A stretch of DNA of 64,000 nt, from positions 124,001-188,000 of the forward strand of contig NZ_AWXZ01000039.1 of the NCBI RefSeq assembly GCF_000496075.1, read 5' to 3'. The notes below the pieces were generated by a model, which did no database searches, was not told where the DNA came from, and was given only the letters and a program-made list of their open reading frames with translations. How positions within the stretch are numbered: position 1 is the stretch's first letter; every line of letters starts with the position of its first letter. Shown in pieces: positions 16,848 to 26,810 of this stretch. The DNA is from Lutibaculum baratangense AMV1 (GTDB lineage: Bacteria; Pseudomonadota; Alphaproteobacteria; Rhizobiales; Tepidamorphaceae). The translations under genes were made by a program, and so were the position numbers.

Positions 16848-16886
16848 TTTGTACGCTAACAATATGCCGCTGCCGGAGCCTGTCAA
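16848..16886 (-). promoter_or_regulatory. Operator C and promoter of the hnr operon
   Basis: On the minus strand TTGACA (16886-16881), a 16-bp spacer and TATTGT (16864-16859) form a good sigma70-type promoter about 40 bp before hnr. TTAGCGTACAAA/TTTGTACGCTAA (16848-16859) overlaps the last base of the -10 and covers the expected start point. It matches operator A in 10 of 12 positions. The geometry is that of a repressor site. Confidence 0.68.
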
Positions 16887-17053
16887 CGCGCTTTCGTGCG
16901 TTGCGTGCCGTCGCTCCGGCACGGCCCGGTCTGGCTCCGCACGTAGGGCCATGCCTCCACGGCGCGGCCGGCACCTCTGGCGCGGCCCCTGCATTGTGGC
17001 ACCGGAGCAACCATATAGCACGCAACGCAACAACCCGACCGCGAGGAGCACAG

Positions 17054-17458
17054 ATGGCGAGGGATCGCGCGAACTGGATGCTGGCGGAAGCGCTCGAATC
17101 GCTCGCCAGGGCGGAGCGCATGCAGCAGCAGTTCTTCCAGCTCCGGGCCGCCGGCGGCGCCCGCGCACCCGCCTGGGAGCCGCCGATCGACATGATCGAG
17201 ACGGATCGCGAGGTGATCGTGCACGTGGCCCTGCCGGGGGTCGACCCGGAGAAGATCGAGGCGCGCATCGAGGACGGCGTCCTCGTCGTCGCGGGGCACC
17301 GGGTGCTCCCGCCCGAGCTGAGGAACGCCGTGATCCACCGGCTCGAGCTGCCGCAGGGCCGCTTCGAGCGGCGCATTCCGCTGCCGCCCGGCCGCTACGC
17401 CGTGCGCCACGGCGCCGGGAACGGCTGCCTCGTGTTCACCCTGACGAAGGCCCGCTAG
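17054..17458 (+). CDS. Small heat-shock protein (Hsp20/alpha-crystallin family)
   Basis: A 134-aa ATP-independent holdase. The N-terminal arm (MARDRANWMLAEALESLARAERMQQQ) precedes the alpha-crystallin domain (PPIDMIETDREVIVHVALPGVDPEKIEARIEDGVLVVAG...FERRIPLPPGRY). The conserved beta-strand end is seen as NGCLVFTLTKAR. There is little C-terminal tail beyond the domain and no clear IxI motif. The ATG at 17054 follows GAGGAG. It lies 11 bp before lon on the same strand, so the two probably form a protein quality-control operon. Confidence 0.88.
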   Translation: MARDRANWMLAEALESLARAERMQQQFFQLRAAGGARAPAWEPPIDMIETDREVIVHVALPGVDPEKIEARIEDGVLVVAGHRVLPPELRNAVIHRLELPQGRFERRIPLPPGRYAVRHGAGNGCLVFTLTKAR

Positions 17459-17469
17459 GAGGCCGAACC

Positions 17470-19869
17470 ATGTCCGATACGAACGATTTTAACAGACCGA
17501 ACGGCGGCGAGGCGGCCGCGGGCGCGCAGAACGGGCCGAAGATCCCCTCCGACGCGCTGATCGTGCTGCCGGTGCGCAACATGGTGCTCTTCCCCGGCAT
17601 CGTCGCGCCGCTCACGATCGGCCGGCCGGCCTCGGTCGCGGCTGTCCAGCAGGCGGTGCGCGAGGAGCGGCCGATCGCCGTCGTGCTCCAGCGCGACCCG
17701 GAGGTGAACGAGCCGAAGCCCGCTGACCTCCACAGGGTGGCGACGCTAGCCAACATCGTGCGCTACATCACCGCGCCCGACGGCACGCATCACGTCGTCT
17801 GCCAGGGCGTCAGCCGCGTGCGTCTTCTCGACTTCCTGCCGGGCGCGCCGTTCCCGGCCGCCTTCTTCCGGCAGATCGACGAACCAGATGCGACGCCGCC
17901 TGAGGTCGAGGCGCGGTTCCTGAACCTGCAGCGCCAGGCGGTCGAGGCGCTGGAGCTCCTGCCGCAGGCGCCGCAGGAGCTCGTCCAGGCGGTGCAGAAC
18001 GTCGATTCCGCCTCCGCCCTCGCGGATCTCTCGGCGGCCTACATGGACCTGAAGCCCGAGGAGAAGCAGGAGATCCTCGAGACGGTCGACCTGCCGGCTC
18101 GGATGGACAAGGTCTCGCGCCTGCTTTCGGGGCGGATCGAGGTGCTGCGCCTGTCGCAGGAGATCGGCCGCCAGACGAAGCAGGCCTTCGACGAGCGCCA
18201 GCGCGAGGCGGTGCTGCGCGAGCAGATGGCCGCCATCCAGCGCCAGCTCGGCGAAGGCGACGGCAAGGGCGAGGAGGTGGCCGAGCTCCAGGCGAAGATC
18301 GACGAAGCCGGCATGCCGAAGGAGGTCGAGGAACAGGCGAGGAAGGAGCTCCGCCGCTACGAGCGCATGCCGGAGGCTGCCGGCGAGGCGGGCATGATCC
18401 GCACCTATCTCGACTGGTTGATCGAGCTGCCGTGGAAGGAGCCCGAGCCGAAGACGATCGACATCCAGGAGGCGCGCCGGATCCTCGACGAGGACCATTT
18501 CGGCCTCGAGAAGATCAAGAAGCGGATCGTCGAATTCCTCGCCGTGCGCAAGCTCGCCCCGAGCGGCAAGGCGCCGATCCTGTGCTTCGTCGGCCCGCCC
18601 GGCGTCGGCAAGACCTCGCTCGGCCAGTCGATCGCCCGCGCGATGGGCCGCGAGTTCGTGCGCGTCTCCCTCGGCGGCGTGCATGACGAGGCGGAGATCC
18701 GCGGCCACCGGCGCACCTATGTCGGCGCGCTGCCGGGCAACATCATCCAGGGCATCCGGAAGGCAAAGTCGCGCGACTGCGTGATGATGCTCGACGAGAT
18801 CGACAAGATGGGCCGCGGCATCCAGGGCGACCCGTCGGCGGCGATGCTCGAGGTGCTCGACCCCGAGCAGAACTCCACGTTCCGGGACAACTATCTGGGC
18901 GTGCCCTACGACCTGTCGCGCGTCGTGTTCATCGCCACGGCGAACATGCTCGACACCATTCCCGGCCCGCTTCTCGACCGGATGGAGATCATCTCGCTCG
19001 CCGGCTACACGGAGGCCGAGAAGCTCGAGATCGCGAAGCGCTACCTCGTGCGCCGGCAGCTCGAGGCGAACGGGCTGAAGGCGGAGCAGGCGGAGATCGA
19101 GGACGAGGCGCTGCGCCGGATCATCCGCGGCTATACCCGCGAGGCCGGCGTCCGCAATGCCGAGCGCGAGATCGGCCGGGCGCTCCGCCACGCGGCGGTC
19201 CGGATTGCGGAAGGGGAGACCGGCCATGTGCGAATCTCGTCCGCCGACCTCGAGGCGATCCTCGGGCCGGTGCGCTTCGAGAACGAGGTCGCCATGCGCA
19301 CGAGCGTGCCGGGCGTGGCGACGGGCCTCGCCTGGACGCCCGTCGGCGGCGACATCCTGTTCATCGAGGCGACCAGGGCGCCGGGCAAGGGCTCGCTCAT
19401 CCTGACGGGACAGCTCGGCGACGTGATGCGCGAGAGCGCGCAGGCCGCGATGACGCTCGTGAAGAGCAGGGCCGACGACCTCGGCGTCGATCCCGCGGTC
19501 TTCGAGAAGAGCGACATCCACGTCCACGTGCCGGCCGGCGCGACGCCGAAGGACGGCCCGAGCGCCGGCGTGGCGATGTTCACCGCGCTCGTCTCGCTGC
19601 TGACGAACCGCACGGTGAGGAGCGACACGGCGATGACGGGCGAGATCTCGCTCCGGGGCCTCGTCCTGCCGGTCGGCGGCATCAAGGAGAAGGTGGTGGC
19701 CGCCGCCGCCGCCGGTCTCACGCGCGTCATGCTGCCGGCGCGCAACAGGCGCGACTTCGAGGAGATCCCCGAGGACGCCCGCAACCGCCTCGAGTTCGTC
19801 TGGCTCGAGCGGGTCGACCAGGCGATCGAGGCGGCGCTCGAGGAACCTCGCAAGGCGGCCGCGGAGTGA
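17470..19869 (+). CDS. lon: ATP-dependent Lon protease
   Basis: A 799-aa AAA+ serine protease that degrades misfolded and regulatory proteins. The N-terminal LON substrate domain begins at [16 protein letters not shown] (about residue 35). Walker A is GPPGVGKTS (about 377) and Walker B is [10 protein letters not shown]. The protease domain has the catalytic Ser698 (DGPSAGVAM) and Lys741 ([10 protein letters not shown]). The family length is normal. The true start is MSDTNDFNR at 17470, after GGAGGCCGAACC; the open frame extends more than 2 kb upstream without coding sense. It is probably cotranscribed with the hsp20 gene. Confidence 0.96.
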   Translation: MSDTNDFNRPNGGEAAAGAQNGPKIPSDALIVLPVRNMVLFPGIVAPLTIGRPASVAAVQQAVREERPIAVVLQRDPEVNEPKPADLHRVATLANIVRYITAPDGTHHVVCQGVSRVRLLDFLPGAPFPAAFFRQIDEPDATPPEVEARFLNLQRQAVEALELLPQAPQELVQAVQNVDSASALADLSAAYMDLKPEEKQEILETVDLPARMDKVSRLLSGRIEVLRLSQEIGRQTKQAFDERQREAVLREQMAAIQRQLGEGDGKGEEVAELQAKIDEAGMPKEVEEQARKELRRYERMPEAAGEAGMIRTYLDWLIELPWKEPEPKTIDIQEARRILDEDHFGLEKIKKRIVEFLAVRKLAPSGKAPILCFVGPPGVGKTSLGQSIARAMGREFVRVSLGGVHDEAEIRGHRRTYVGALPGNIIQGIRKAKSRDCVMMLDEIDKMGRGIQGDPSAAMLEVLDPEQNSTFRDNYLGVPYDLSRVVFIATANMLDTIPGPLLDRMEIISLAGYTEAEKLEIAKRYLVRRQLEANGLKAEQAEIEDEALRRIIRGYTREAGVRNAEREIGRALRHAAVRIAEGETGHVRISSADLEAILGPVRFENEVAMRTSVPGVATGLAWTPVGGDILFIEATRAPGKGSLILTGQLGDVMRESAQAAMTLVKSRADDLGVDPAVFEKSDIHVHVPAGATPKDGPSAGVAMFTALVSLLTNRTVRSDTAMTGEISLRGLVLPVGGIKEKVVAAAAAGLTRVMLPARNRRDFEEIPEDARNRLEFVWLERVDQAIEAALEEPRKAAAE

Positions 19870-19879
19870 CAGAAGGCGC

Positions 19880-19910
19880 GGCCGGGGCGGGAAGCCCGCT
19901 CCGGCCCTTT
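19880..19910 (+). terminator. Rho-independent-like terminator of lon
   Basis: GGCCGGGGCGGG and CCCGCTCCGGCC (19880-19891 and 19895-19906) pair over 12 bp with one G-T, with a three-base loop, followed by CTTT. It starts 11 bp after the lon stop. Confidence 0.7.
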
Positions 19911-20138
19911 CGCCCCACCGTCCGCGCTGCCTCCGTAGGGGCAGGGCGGAGAGGCGGCCCGCGACCTTGCGATCGGCACTTGCGTGGCCCTTCGGGGGGC
20001 GATATATCGACACCGCTTCCGGACGGGCGCCCGTGCCCGCCGGTCGCTGCACAGCGGCGACGTGACGGTACGTTGACAACGCCGCCCGGGTGTGGTGCTA
20101 AGCAGCTTCGCTGGCCGACGACGGCAAGGCGGAATTCA

Positions 20139-20213
20139 GGGCGTATAGCTCAGCGGGAGAGCGCCTCGTTGACATCGAGGAGGTCCGTGGTTCAATCCCA
20201 CGTACGCCCACCA
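20139..20213 (+). tRNA. tRNA-Val (anticodon GAC)
   Basis: A 75-nt cloverleaf. The acceptor GGGCGTA pairs with TACGCCC, followed by discriminator A and an encoded CCA. The D-arm carries GCTCAGCGGGAGAGC, the anticodon stem CCTCG/CGAGG has loop TTGACAT, and the T-loop is GGTTCAATCCC. The GAC anticodon reads GTC/GTT valine codons. It stands alone between lon and an oppositely oriented amidohydrolase gene. Confidence 0.96.
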
Positions 20214-20338
20214 TTCTTCCCCCCGCGATCCACATCTTTTCCACAGGCGAGCTCCGCCGCCGGTGACCGTGCGCCGGCCGGCGTCGCATGTCCCGGCCGA
20301 GCCGGACGCGGCGACATGTGCCGCCGCGCCCCGATCTC

Positions 20339-22009
20339 TCACGCCTGGTAGGTGATGCGCCCGTCGCAGATCGTCGTCACCGGCCGAATCTCGTGCAGGG
20401 TCTCGACCGGCGCCTGCTCCACGTCGCCCGAGAGCACGACGAGGTCGGCGAGGTAGCCCGGCGCGAGCTTGCCCTTGCGGTCCTCCATGAACTCCACCCA
20501 GGCGCTCTCGCGCGTGTAGGAGGCGAGCGCCTCGTGCAGGGTCGGCCGGTGGTCGGGCAGGCCTTCCTTCCACGGCTTGCGGTTCAGCGCCTCGCGGATC
20601 GCGTGCATCGGATCGATCGGCGAGACCGGCCAGTCGGTCGCGAACACCATGCGTGCGCCGCCGTCCTTCAACGTCTTCCAGGCGTAGGCATAGGGCCATT
20701 TCGCCTCGCCGATGCGCGACACCGTCGGCTGCAGCGGCAGTCCGGCGGAGCCGGGCGGGTGCACCGGCTGCACGGACGCCACGACGCCGAGCGAGCCTAA
20801 CCGGCTCACGTCGTCCGGATGCACGACCTCGATATGCTCGATGCGGTGGCGCGAATCCCGGTTGCCATTCGCCTCCCGGACCGCTTCGTAGCCGTCGAGC
20901 ACCATGCGGACCGCGCCGTCGCCGATCGCGTGCACGGCGATCTGCAGGCCGCGGCGGTCGGCCTCCGTCGCCAGCCGGTCGAAATGCTCCTGCTGGAACA
21001 GCGGCTCGCCCTTCCAGCCCGGTCGATCCGCGTAATCGTCGAGCATCACGGCCGTCCAGGAATCGAGGACGCCGTCCATGAAGACCTTCACGAAGTCCGA
21101 CCGCAGCATGTCGTCGGCGAAGCGCTCCCGCCACGCCACCGCCTTCTCCAGGTCCTCGAGCGGCGTGAAGTTCTTCATGTGCAGCGGCACGCGCACGCGG
21201 GCCTTCAGTTCGCCCTGGCGATGCAACTCCTCGAGCAGCTCGAGGAGATAGAGGTTGCCGTCCATGTTCTGGATCGAGGTGATCCCGTGCCGTGCGCAAT
21301 AGGCGAGGCCGTCTCTGAGGACCTGCAGGTCGCGCTCGCGCTCGGCAGGCGAGGGCGCGGGATCGGGCTCGCCGCCCGTGTCGAGGCCCAGCCGTTCGCG
21401 TCCGCCGGTCTCGCTCAGCCGGGCGACGGGCATGATCGCCGGCGGCTCGCGCAGCTCGCCCGCGGCGAGGCCGTCCTCGCCCATGACGATCTCGCTGCCG
21501 ACGCCGACGTCGCGGCCCTTCAGGATGCCGCCAGCCTCCAGGGCCGCGGTGTTCGCCCAGGCGGTGTGATGGTCGGGCGCGTACATGATGAAAGGCCGGT
21601 CCGGGAGGATGCGGTCGAGATGGTGCCGCGTCACCGGCTCGCTGTCGGACAGGATCGTGTAGTCGGCCGACTGGCCGATCAGCAGGCGCTCGTCGGGATG
21701 CGCCGTCGCATAGTCCGTCACCGCCCGGCTCAGCGCCTCGAAGCCGTGCACCCCGTGGAGGTGGAGGTGGGGAAGCTCCGCCGCGCCGGTGAAGAGGTGC
21801 ATATGCGCCTCGTTGAACCCCGGCAGCACGGTCTGGCCGCCGGCGTCGAGGCGGCGCGTGTCCGGCCCGGCCAGCGCGGCGATCTCCTCGTCCGAGCCAA
21901 CGGCGACGATGCGGTTGCCGGAGATCGCGACAGCCTCCGCCCTCGGCGTCTCGTCGTCCATCGTGATGACGCGCGCATTGGTGACGACGAGATCGGCTGG
22001 GGTGGTCAT
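20339..22009 (-). CDS. YtcJ-like amidohydrolase (amidohydrolase family 3)
   Basis: A 556-aa metal-dependent hydrolase. The N-terminal beta-sandwich segment (ADLVVTNARVITMDDETPRAEAVAISGNRIVAVG) is followed by a metal site of HMH type in GFNEAHMHLF. Later histidines include AVHAIGDGAVRMVLDGYE and HRIEHIEVVHPDDVSR, plus the aspartate in FATDWPVSPIDPMHAIREAL. This is the N-acyl/amide hydrolase group around YtcJ, with unknown natural substrates. It lies 58 bp downstream of a DUF423 gene on the same strand. No signal peptide is evident, so it is probably cytoplasmic. Confidence 0.85.
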   Translation of the reverse strand: MTTPADLVVTNARVITMDDETPRAEAVAISGNRIVAVGSDEEIAALAGPDTRRLDAGGQTVLPGFNEAHMHLFTGAAELPHLHLHGVHGFEALSRAVTDYATAHPDERLLIGQSADYTILSDSEPVTRHHLDRILPDRPFIMYAPDHHTAWANTAALEAGGILKGRDVGVGSEIVMGEDGLAAGELREPPAIMPVARLSETGGRERLGLDTGGEPDPAPSPAERERDLQVLRDGLAYCARHGITSIQNMDGNLYLLELLEELHRQGELKARVRVPLHMKNFTPLEDLEKAVAWRERFADDMLRSDFVKVFMDGVLDSWTAVMLDDYADRPGWKGEPLFQQEHFDRLATEADRRGLQIAVHAIGDGAVRMVLDGYEAVREANGNRDSRHRIEHIEVVHPDDVSRLGSLGVVASVQPVHPPGSAGLPLQPTVSRIGEAKWPYAYAWKTLKDGGARMVFATDWPVSPIDPMHAIREALNRKPWKEGLPDHRPTLHEALASYTRESAWVEFMEDRKGKLAPGYLADLVVLSGDVEQAPVETLHEIRPVTTICDGRITYQA

Positions 22010-22067
22010 CCGGTTGCTCCTCGGAGGATTGCGGAAGATCCTTTCTCCTCCGCGAGGCGGCTGCCGG

Positions 22068-22457
22068 TCAATCGCTCCCGGTGCGGCCGCGCCGGCCGAG
22101 AAGGCCGCCTACGCCGAGGGCGAGCCAGCCGACGATCATCGTCGAGCCGCCATAGGGGGCGGTGCCCCAGAGGAGCTTCGTCCCGGCCAGCGCGCGCATG
22201 GCGAGGTCGCCGGAGAAGAGCGCCGCACCGAGGAGCATCGCGGCCGCCGCGACCGTCATGAGGCCCCGCGCGGCGCCGGTCCCCCGCGCCGCCAGGGCGA
22301 GGGTCGCGACGGCGCCGGCGGCGTGGAGGATCAGGAACTGGGCCCCGAGCGCCAGCACCTCCCCACCGGCCGCATGGGTCGCGATCGCCGCGAGGGCGAC
22401 GCCGGCTGCACCCTCTATTCCGGCGAGAAAGGTCAGCAGTCGCGAGAGGAGGGGCAT
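22068..22457 (-). CDS. DUF423 family small membrane protein
   Basis: A 129-aa integral membrane protein with about four hydrophobic helices. The family signature is GVALAAIATHAAGGEV near the N-terminus and WGTAPYGGSTMIVGWLALGVGG at the C-terminal end. The start MPLLSRLLTF at 22457 is preferred to an upstream in-frame start that adds a polar, non-family extension. The function is unknown. It lies between the RND permease and amidohydrolase genes, all on the minus strand. Confidence 0.8.
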   Translation of the reverse strand: MPLLSRLLTFLAGIEGAAGVALAAIATHAAGGEVLALGAQFLILHAAGAVATLALAARGTGAARGLMTVAAAAMLLGAALFSGDLAMRALAGTKLLWGTAPYGGSTMIVGWLALGVGGLLGRRGRTGSD

Positions 22458-22524
22458 CGGACGGCTCCCGTTGAGGCACTTTCCGACGTGATATCGCGCC
22501 GCCGCCGTCTTGCCCAACGGGCGC

Positions 22525-25500
22525 TCACTCGGCCGGCTGCGGCCGAGCGTCGCTCTTTCCGCCGGTCACTCCGCCGCTTTCGCCGAGCGCCGCGTTGAGC
22601 CGCTTCTCGATCGCACCGCGCGGCTTGGAGTAGCCGGCCAGGAGGTCGTAGAGCACCGGCGTCAGGAAGAGCGTGAGGAAGGAGGCGAGGGCGAAGCCGC
22701 CGATGATGACGAGGCCGATCGTCGTGCGCGCCTCCGCCCCGGCGCCGGTCGAGATGGCGAGGGGCAGGGCGCCGAGCAGCGTCGAGATCACCGTCATCAT
22801 GATGGGCCTGAGCCGCAGCACCGACCCCTCCAGAATCGCCTCGCGGACCGTCATGCCCTCGTCGCGCAGCTGGTTCGCGAACTCGACGATGAGGATGCCG
22901 TTCTTCGCCACGAGCCCGACGAGCAGAACGAGCCCCACCTGGCTGTAGATGTTGAGGGAGATTCCGGTCAGCAGGAGCGTCAGGAACGCGCCCGATACCG
23001 CGAGCGGCACGGAGAGCAGGATCACGACCGGGTGGATGAAGCTCTCGAACTGGGCGGCCAGGACGAGATAGACGATCAGCAACGCCAGCGCGAAGACGAT
23101 CTCCACGCCTTGCGAGGTCTCGAGGAACTCCTTCGCCTGACCGCTGAAGCTGATCGTCGCCCCGCCCGGCAATTCCGCGTCGGCGATCTGCCGCACGATG
23201 TCGATCGCCTGGCCGAGGTCGGTGCCCTCGGCGAGACCTGCCTGGATCTCGACGGACGGCAGGCGGTTGTGCCGGTTCAGGGCGGCGGCGGACGCGCGTT
23301 CCTGAAGCTCGATCAGGCCACTGAGCGGCACGAGCTCGCCGGAGTCCGGCGCGCGGACGAAGACGCTCGCAAGGTCGGCCGGCGTGCTGCGATGTTCCTC
23401 CCGCGCCTGCAGCATCACGGGATACTGGCGTCCGCGGTCGGTGTACTCCGTCACCTCCGCCGAGGCGAAGAGCGTCTGCAGCGCCTCGGAGATCGTGCGC
23501 ACGTCGATTCCGAGGTCGCGTGCCCGATCCCGGTCGACCGTGACGTTGAAGCCCGGCTGGTTCTCCTGGAAGTCGCGCTCGACATCCGTCAGGCGCTCGT
23601 CGGCGCGCATCCGCTCCTCGAGGGTGGCGCTCCAGGCCTCGACCTCGTCGAAGTTCGGGCCGCCCACGACGACGCGGAGCGGATTGCTGGCGCCGCGCAG
23701 GCCGAGACCAGCGGGTGCGATGGGGAAGGCGCGCGCGTCCGTGATCGCGCCGAGCTTCGGCCGCAGCTCCGAGATGATGTCCTGCACGTTCCGCTCGCGC
23801 TCCGCCCAGGGCGGCAGGCGAACCACGACGAAGGCACGGCGGAGCTCGCCCCACCGGCCGACGATCGAGATCAGGGCCGTCGCGGTGCCGTCGTCGAGAT
23901 AGGGTCTGAGCACCTCCTCCACCTGGCGCGTCGCCCGGTCGGTGTAGGCGAGATTGGAGCCCTGGGGCGCCGTGATCGACACGAAGAAGACGCCGCGATC
24001 CTCCTGCGGCGTCAGCTCCTTCGGCAGGCGCTGGTACAGCTCTACGGAGGTTGCGCCGATCACGGCGGCGATCGCGATTACGAGATAGGGAGCCGCGAGG
24101 GCGCCGCGGAGGAGACGCCGGTAGATCGCGTTCGTGAGCGCCGTCACGCGGTCGACCAGACGCTCGAGCAGCCCTCGCTCGGGCGTGTCGCGCAGGAGCG
24201 CGGCGCAGAGGACGGGTGTCAGCGAGAGGGCGACGAAGGTCGAAACGGCGACCGCTATGGCGAGGATGAGGCCGAACTCGGAGAACAGCCGCCCGACCTG
24301 GCCCTGGAGGAATGAGATCGGGACGAAGACCGCGATCAGCGTCGCGGAGGTGGCCAGGATCGCGAAGGTCACCTGCCGCGATCCCAGCGCGCTCGCGACG
24401 AGCCGGTCCTCGCCCTCTTCGATCCGCCGCTGGATGTTCTCGAGGACCACGATCGCGTCGTCGACGACGAGGCCGATCGCCAGGATCAGCGCGAACAGCG
24501 TGAGGATGTTGATCGAGAAGCCGAAGAGCGCGATCCCGGCGCAGGCGCCGATCAGGGCGATGGGGATCGTCACGGCCGGCACGATCGTCGCCCGGAAGGA
24601 GGCGAGGAAGGCGAAGATCACCGCGACGACGAGGACGACGGCTATGCCGAGGGTCTTCAGGACCTCGGCGATCGAGTTCCTGATATAGACGGCGTCGTCG
24701 TTCGACACTTCGAGCGACATGCCCTCCGGCAGGTTCGCCCGAACCGCCTCGATCTCGGTGCGGACGGCGTTGGAGATGTCGACCGTGTTCGACTGCGACT
24801 GCGGCAGGATGCCGAGGCCGAGGGCCGTCCGGAAGTTGCCGCGGAAGGTCGAATCGTCGTTCTCGACGCCGCGCTCGATCTCGGCGACATCGCCGAGCAG
24901 GACCGGATAGCCGTCGATCGTCTTGACGGTCAGCCGGCTGAACTCCTCCGGGGTCGAGAGCCGCGTGGCGGTCCGGACCTGGAACTGTCGCCCCGCCGTT
25001 TCGATCCGGCCGGCCGGAAGCTCGACATTGTTGTCACGCAAGGCCGCGGAAATATCCCCGACGGTCACGTCGCGCGCCGCCATCGCCTCGCGGTCGAGCC
25101 ACAGCCGCATGGCGAAGGCGCGCTCGCCGTACAGGTTGACGTCGGCCACCCCGTCCACGGTCGCCAGACGATCGACGAGGTACCGGCTCGCATAGTCGCT
25201 CAGCTCGGGCGGCGTCATCCGGTCGCTCGTCAGCGTGAGCCACACGACCGGGCTCGACTGGTCGTTGTTCTTGCGGACGCGCGGCTGGTCGGCGCTGTCG
25301 GGGAGCTGGTTGACGACGCGCGAAACCGCGGCACGCACGTCGTTCGCCGCCTGGTCGATGTCGCGTCCGGCGGAGAACTCGATGACGGTACGGTTCGAGC
25401 CGCGCTCGCTCTCGGACGATATCGTCTCGACGCCCGCAATACCGGCGATTGCGCCCTCGATGACGGTCGTGATCTGGGCGTCGACGACCTCCGGAGCGGC

Positions 25501-25659
25501 GCCGGAGTAGCCGACGCTGACGGTGATCTGGGCCGATTCGGTCTCCGGCAGCTCCCGGACCGGGACCGTCAGGAGAGCGGACAGGCCGCCGACGATGATG
25601 AGAAGGCTCACGACGGTGGCGAAAACCGGCCGGCGCAGGCTGAGCTCCGAAAGAGTCAT
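22525..25659 (-). CDS. RND (HAE1-family) efflux transporter permease
   Basis: A 1044-aa inner-membrane proton-driven exporter. It begins MTLSELSLRRPVFATVVSLL with the first transmembrane helix, has two large periplasmic loops, and a central membrane block (GFSINILTLFALILAIGLVVDDAIVVLENIQR) with the proton-relay aspartates in VDDAIVV. The second half repeats the design (QVGLVLLVGLVAKNGILIVEFANQLRDEG). The length is normal for the family. The start overlaps the fusion-protein stop by ATGA. No outer-membrane TolC-type gene is adjacent, so an unlinked one is expected. The substrate cannot be read from sequence. Confidence 0.93.
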   Translation of the reverse strand: MTLSELSLRRPVFATVVSLLIIVGGLSALLTVPVRELPETESAQITVSVGYSGAAPEVVDAQITTVIEGAIAGIAGVETISSESERGSNRTVIEFSAGRDIDQAANDVRAAVSRVVNQLPDSADQPRVRKNNDQSSPVVWLTLTSDRMTPPELSDYASRYLVDRLATVDGVADVNLYGERAFAMRLWLDREAMAARDVTVGDISAALRDNNVELPAGRIETAGRQFQVRTATRLSTPEEFSRLTVKTIDGYPVLLGDVAEIERGVENDDSTFRGNFRTALGLGILPQSQSNTVDISNAVRTEIEAVRANLPEGMSLEVSNDDAVYIRNSIAEVLKTLGIAVVLVVAVIFAFLASFRATIVPAVTIPIALIGACAGIALFGFSINILTLFALILAIGLVVDDAIVVLENIQRRIEEGEDRLVASALGSRQVTFAILATSATLIAVFVPISFLQGQVGRLFSEFGLILAIAVAVSTFVALSLTPVLCAALLRDTPERGLLERLVDRVTALTNAIYRRLLRGALAAPYLVIAIAAVIGATSVELYQRLPKELTPQEDRGVFFVSITAPQGSNLAYTDRATRQVEEVLRPYLDDGTATALISIVGRWGELRRAFVVVRLPPWAERERNVQDIISELRPKLGAITDARAFPIAPAGLGLRGASNPLRVVVGGPNFDEVEAWSATLEERMRADERLTDVERDFQENQPGFNVTVDRDRARDLGIDVRTISEALQTLFASAEVTEYTDRGRQYPVMLQAREEHRSTPADLASVFVRAPDSGELVPLSGLIELQERASAAALNRHNRLPSVEIQAGLAEGTDLGQAIDIVRQIADAELPGGATISFSGQAKEFLETSQGVEIVFALALLIVYLVLAAQFESFIHPVVILLSVPLAVSGAFLTLLLTGISLNIYSQVGLVLLVGLVAKNGILIVEFANQLRDEGMTVREAILEGSVLRLRPIMMTVISTLLGALPLAISTGAGAEARTTIGLVIIGGFALASFLTLFLTPVLYDLLAGYSKPRGAIEKRLNAALGESGGVTGGKSDARPQPAE

Positions 25660-26810
25660 CCCGACCTCGCGGCCGTTTCTCCGGCACCGTCGCTGGCTTC
25701 CTTCAGCCGGATCTGCGCCCCGTCCTGCAGTCCCTGCATGCCGCTCGTCACGATCGAAGCCTCGGCCTGAAGACCTTCCAGGACCTCGACGTGCCCGTCG
25801 CGCCAGATCCCCGTGCGGATGCGCCGCTTCTCCGCCTGATTGCCCGCGACGGTGAAGACGTAGTTGGAATCGCCCTCGCTGATCACCGCCTCCTCCGGAA
25901 CCGTGATCGCCTGGCGCTCCTCGAGCACGAGCTGGATCGACATGAACATTCCGGTGCGCAGGGAGCCGTCCTCGTTGGGGATCGTCGCGCGGACGCGGAA
26001 GGCGCGAGACCGCGGCGAGATGCGCGCATCGACTTCGCTCACCTGGCCTTCGAAGCTCCGTGAGCCGTAGGCACGGCTCGTCACGACGACCGGCATGCCT
26101 CGCCTCACACGCGGAAAGAACAGCTCCGGCACCGAGAAGGTGACCTCCACCTCCGACAGGTCGTCGAGCGAGGTGATGGTGGTGCCGGTGTCGACCCGCT
26201 GGCCCGTCGTCACCTCGACGAGGCCGGTCGTGCCGGCAAACGGGGCCACGACGCGCCGGTCCTCGATTTCGTTCTCGGCCCGATCGACCGCGGCCTCGGC
26301 GCGCAGCATCGTCGCCCGGGCCTCCTCGAGCCGTGCCTCCGGAGCGTAGTTCCCCTGCTGGAGTGCCTGCGCCCGCTCGAAGGCCTGCTGCGCTTCGGCA
26401 AGTGTGGCTTGCGCTTCCTTGAGCTGCGCCTGTTGCGCCCGGTCGTCGAGCTGAACCAGAAGCTCGCCCGCCTCGACCTCCTGCCCGGCCCTGAAGGCTA
26501 TCTCGACGACGCGGCCCGCCGCCATCGGCACGATCTCGACGGCCTGCACCCCTTCGACGGTTCCCACCGCCTCGGCCGTTTCACGGACGACGGAGCTGCC
26601 CGGCCGTGTGGTCGCCACGAGGGTCGTGCGGCCGACGGGGCCGCCACTGCCCCGCGCATCGGCCTTCTCGGGCGCGAGGTGATCGAGAACCGCGCCGCTC
26701 CCGAACAGCCCCGCGGCCGCTCCGGCGGCAACGCACACGAGAATGACCAGGAGTCGGAGGATACCCGGACGTCGTTCCTGTTCCTTTGGCAGATCCTGCC
26801 GGCTGGTCAT
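25656..26810 (-). CDS. RND efflux periplasmic adaptor (membrane fusion protein)
   Basis: A 384-aa adaptor linking the RND pump to an outer-membrane channel. It has an N-terminal membrane anchor (ILRLLVILVCVAAGAAAGLFGSGAVL) and a lipoyl-like half (GRVVEIAFRAGQEVEAGELLVQLDDRAQ). An alpha-helical hairpin (LKEAQATLAEAQQAFERAQALQ) is followed by the second lipoyl half (VVAPFAGTTGLVEVTTGQRVDTGTTI) and beta-barrel domains. A GGAG lies 5 bases before the ATG. The promoter must lie in the 340-bp gap upstream. No linked regulator is present. Confidence 0.92.
   Translation of the reverse strand: MTSRQDLPKEQERRPGILRLLVILVCVAAGAAAGLFGSGAVLDHLAPEKADARGSGGPVGRTTLVATTRPGSSVVRETAEAVGTVEGVQAVEIVPMAAGRVVEIAFRAGQEVEAGELLVQLDDRAQQAQLKEAQATLAEAQQAFERAQALQQGNYAPEARLEEARATMLRAEAAVDRAENEIEDRRVVAPFAGTTGLVEVTTGQRVDTGTTITSLDDLSEVEVTFSVPELFFPRVRRGMPVVVTSRAYGSRSFEGQVSEVDARISPRSRAFRVRATIPNEDGSLRTGMFMSIQLVLEERQAITVPEEAVISEGDSNYVFTVAGNQAEKRRIRTGIWRDGHVEVLEGLQAEASIVTSGMQGLQDGAQIRLKEASDGAGETAARSG

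Noticed and set aside
16984-17020. Possible sigma32 promoter before hsp20 (CCATAT at 17011 with a weak upstream CATTGT)
   Set aside because: The -35 match is too poor to call a heat-shock promoter.
17746-20079. A 777-codon minus-strand open frame opposite lon
   Set aside because: Antisense shadow of lon caused by high GC; no recognisable motif, and lon is unambiguous.
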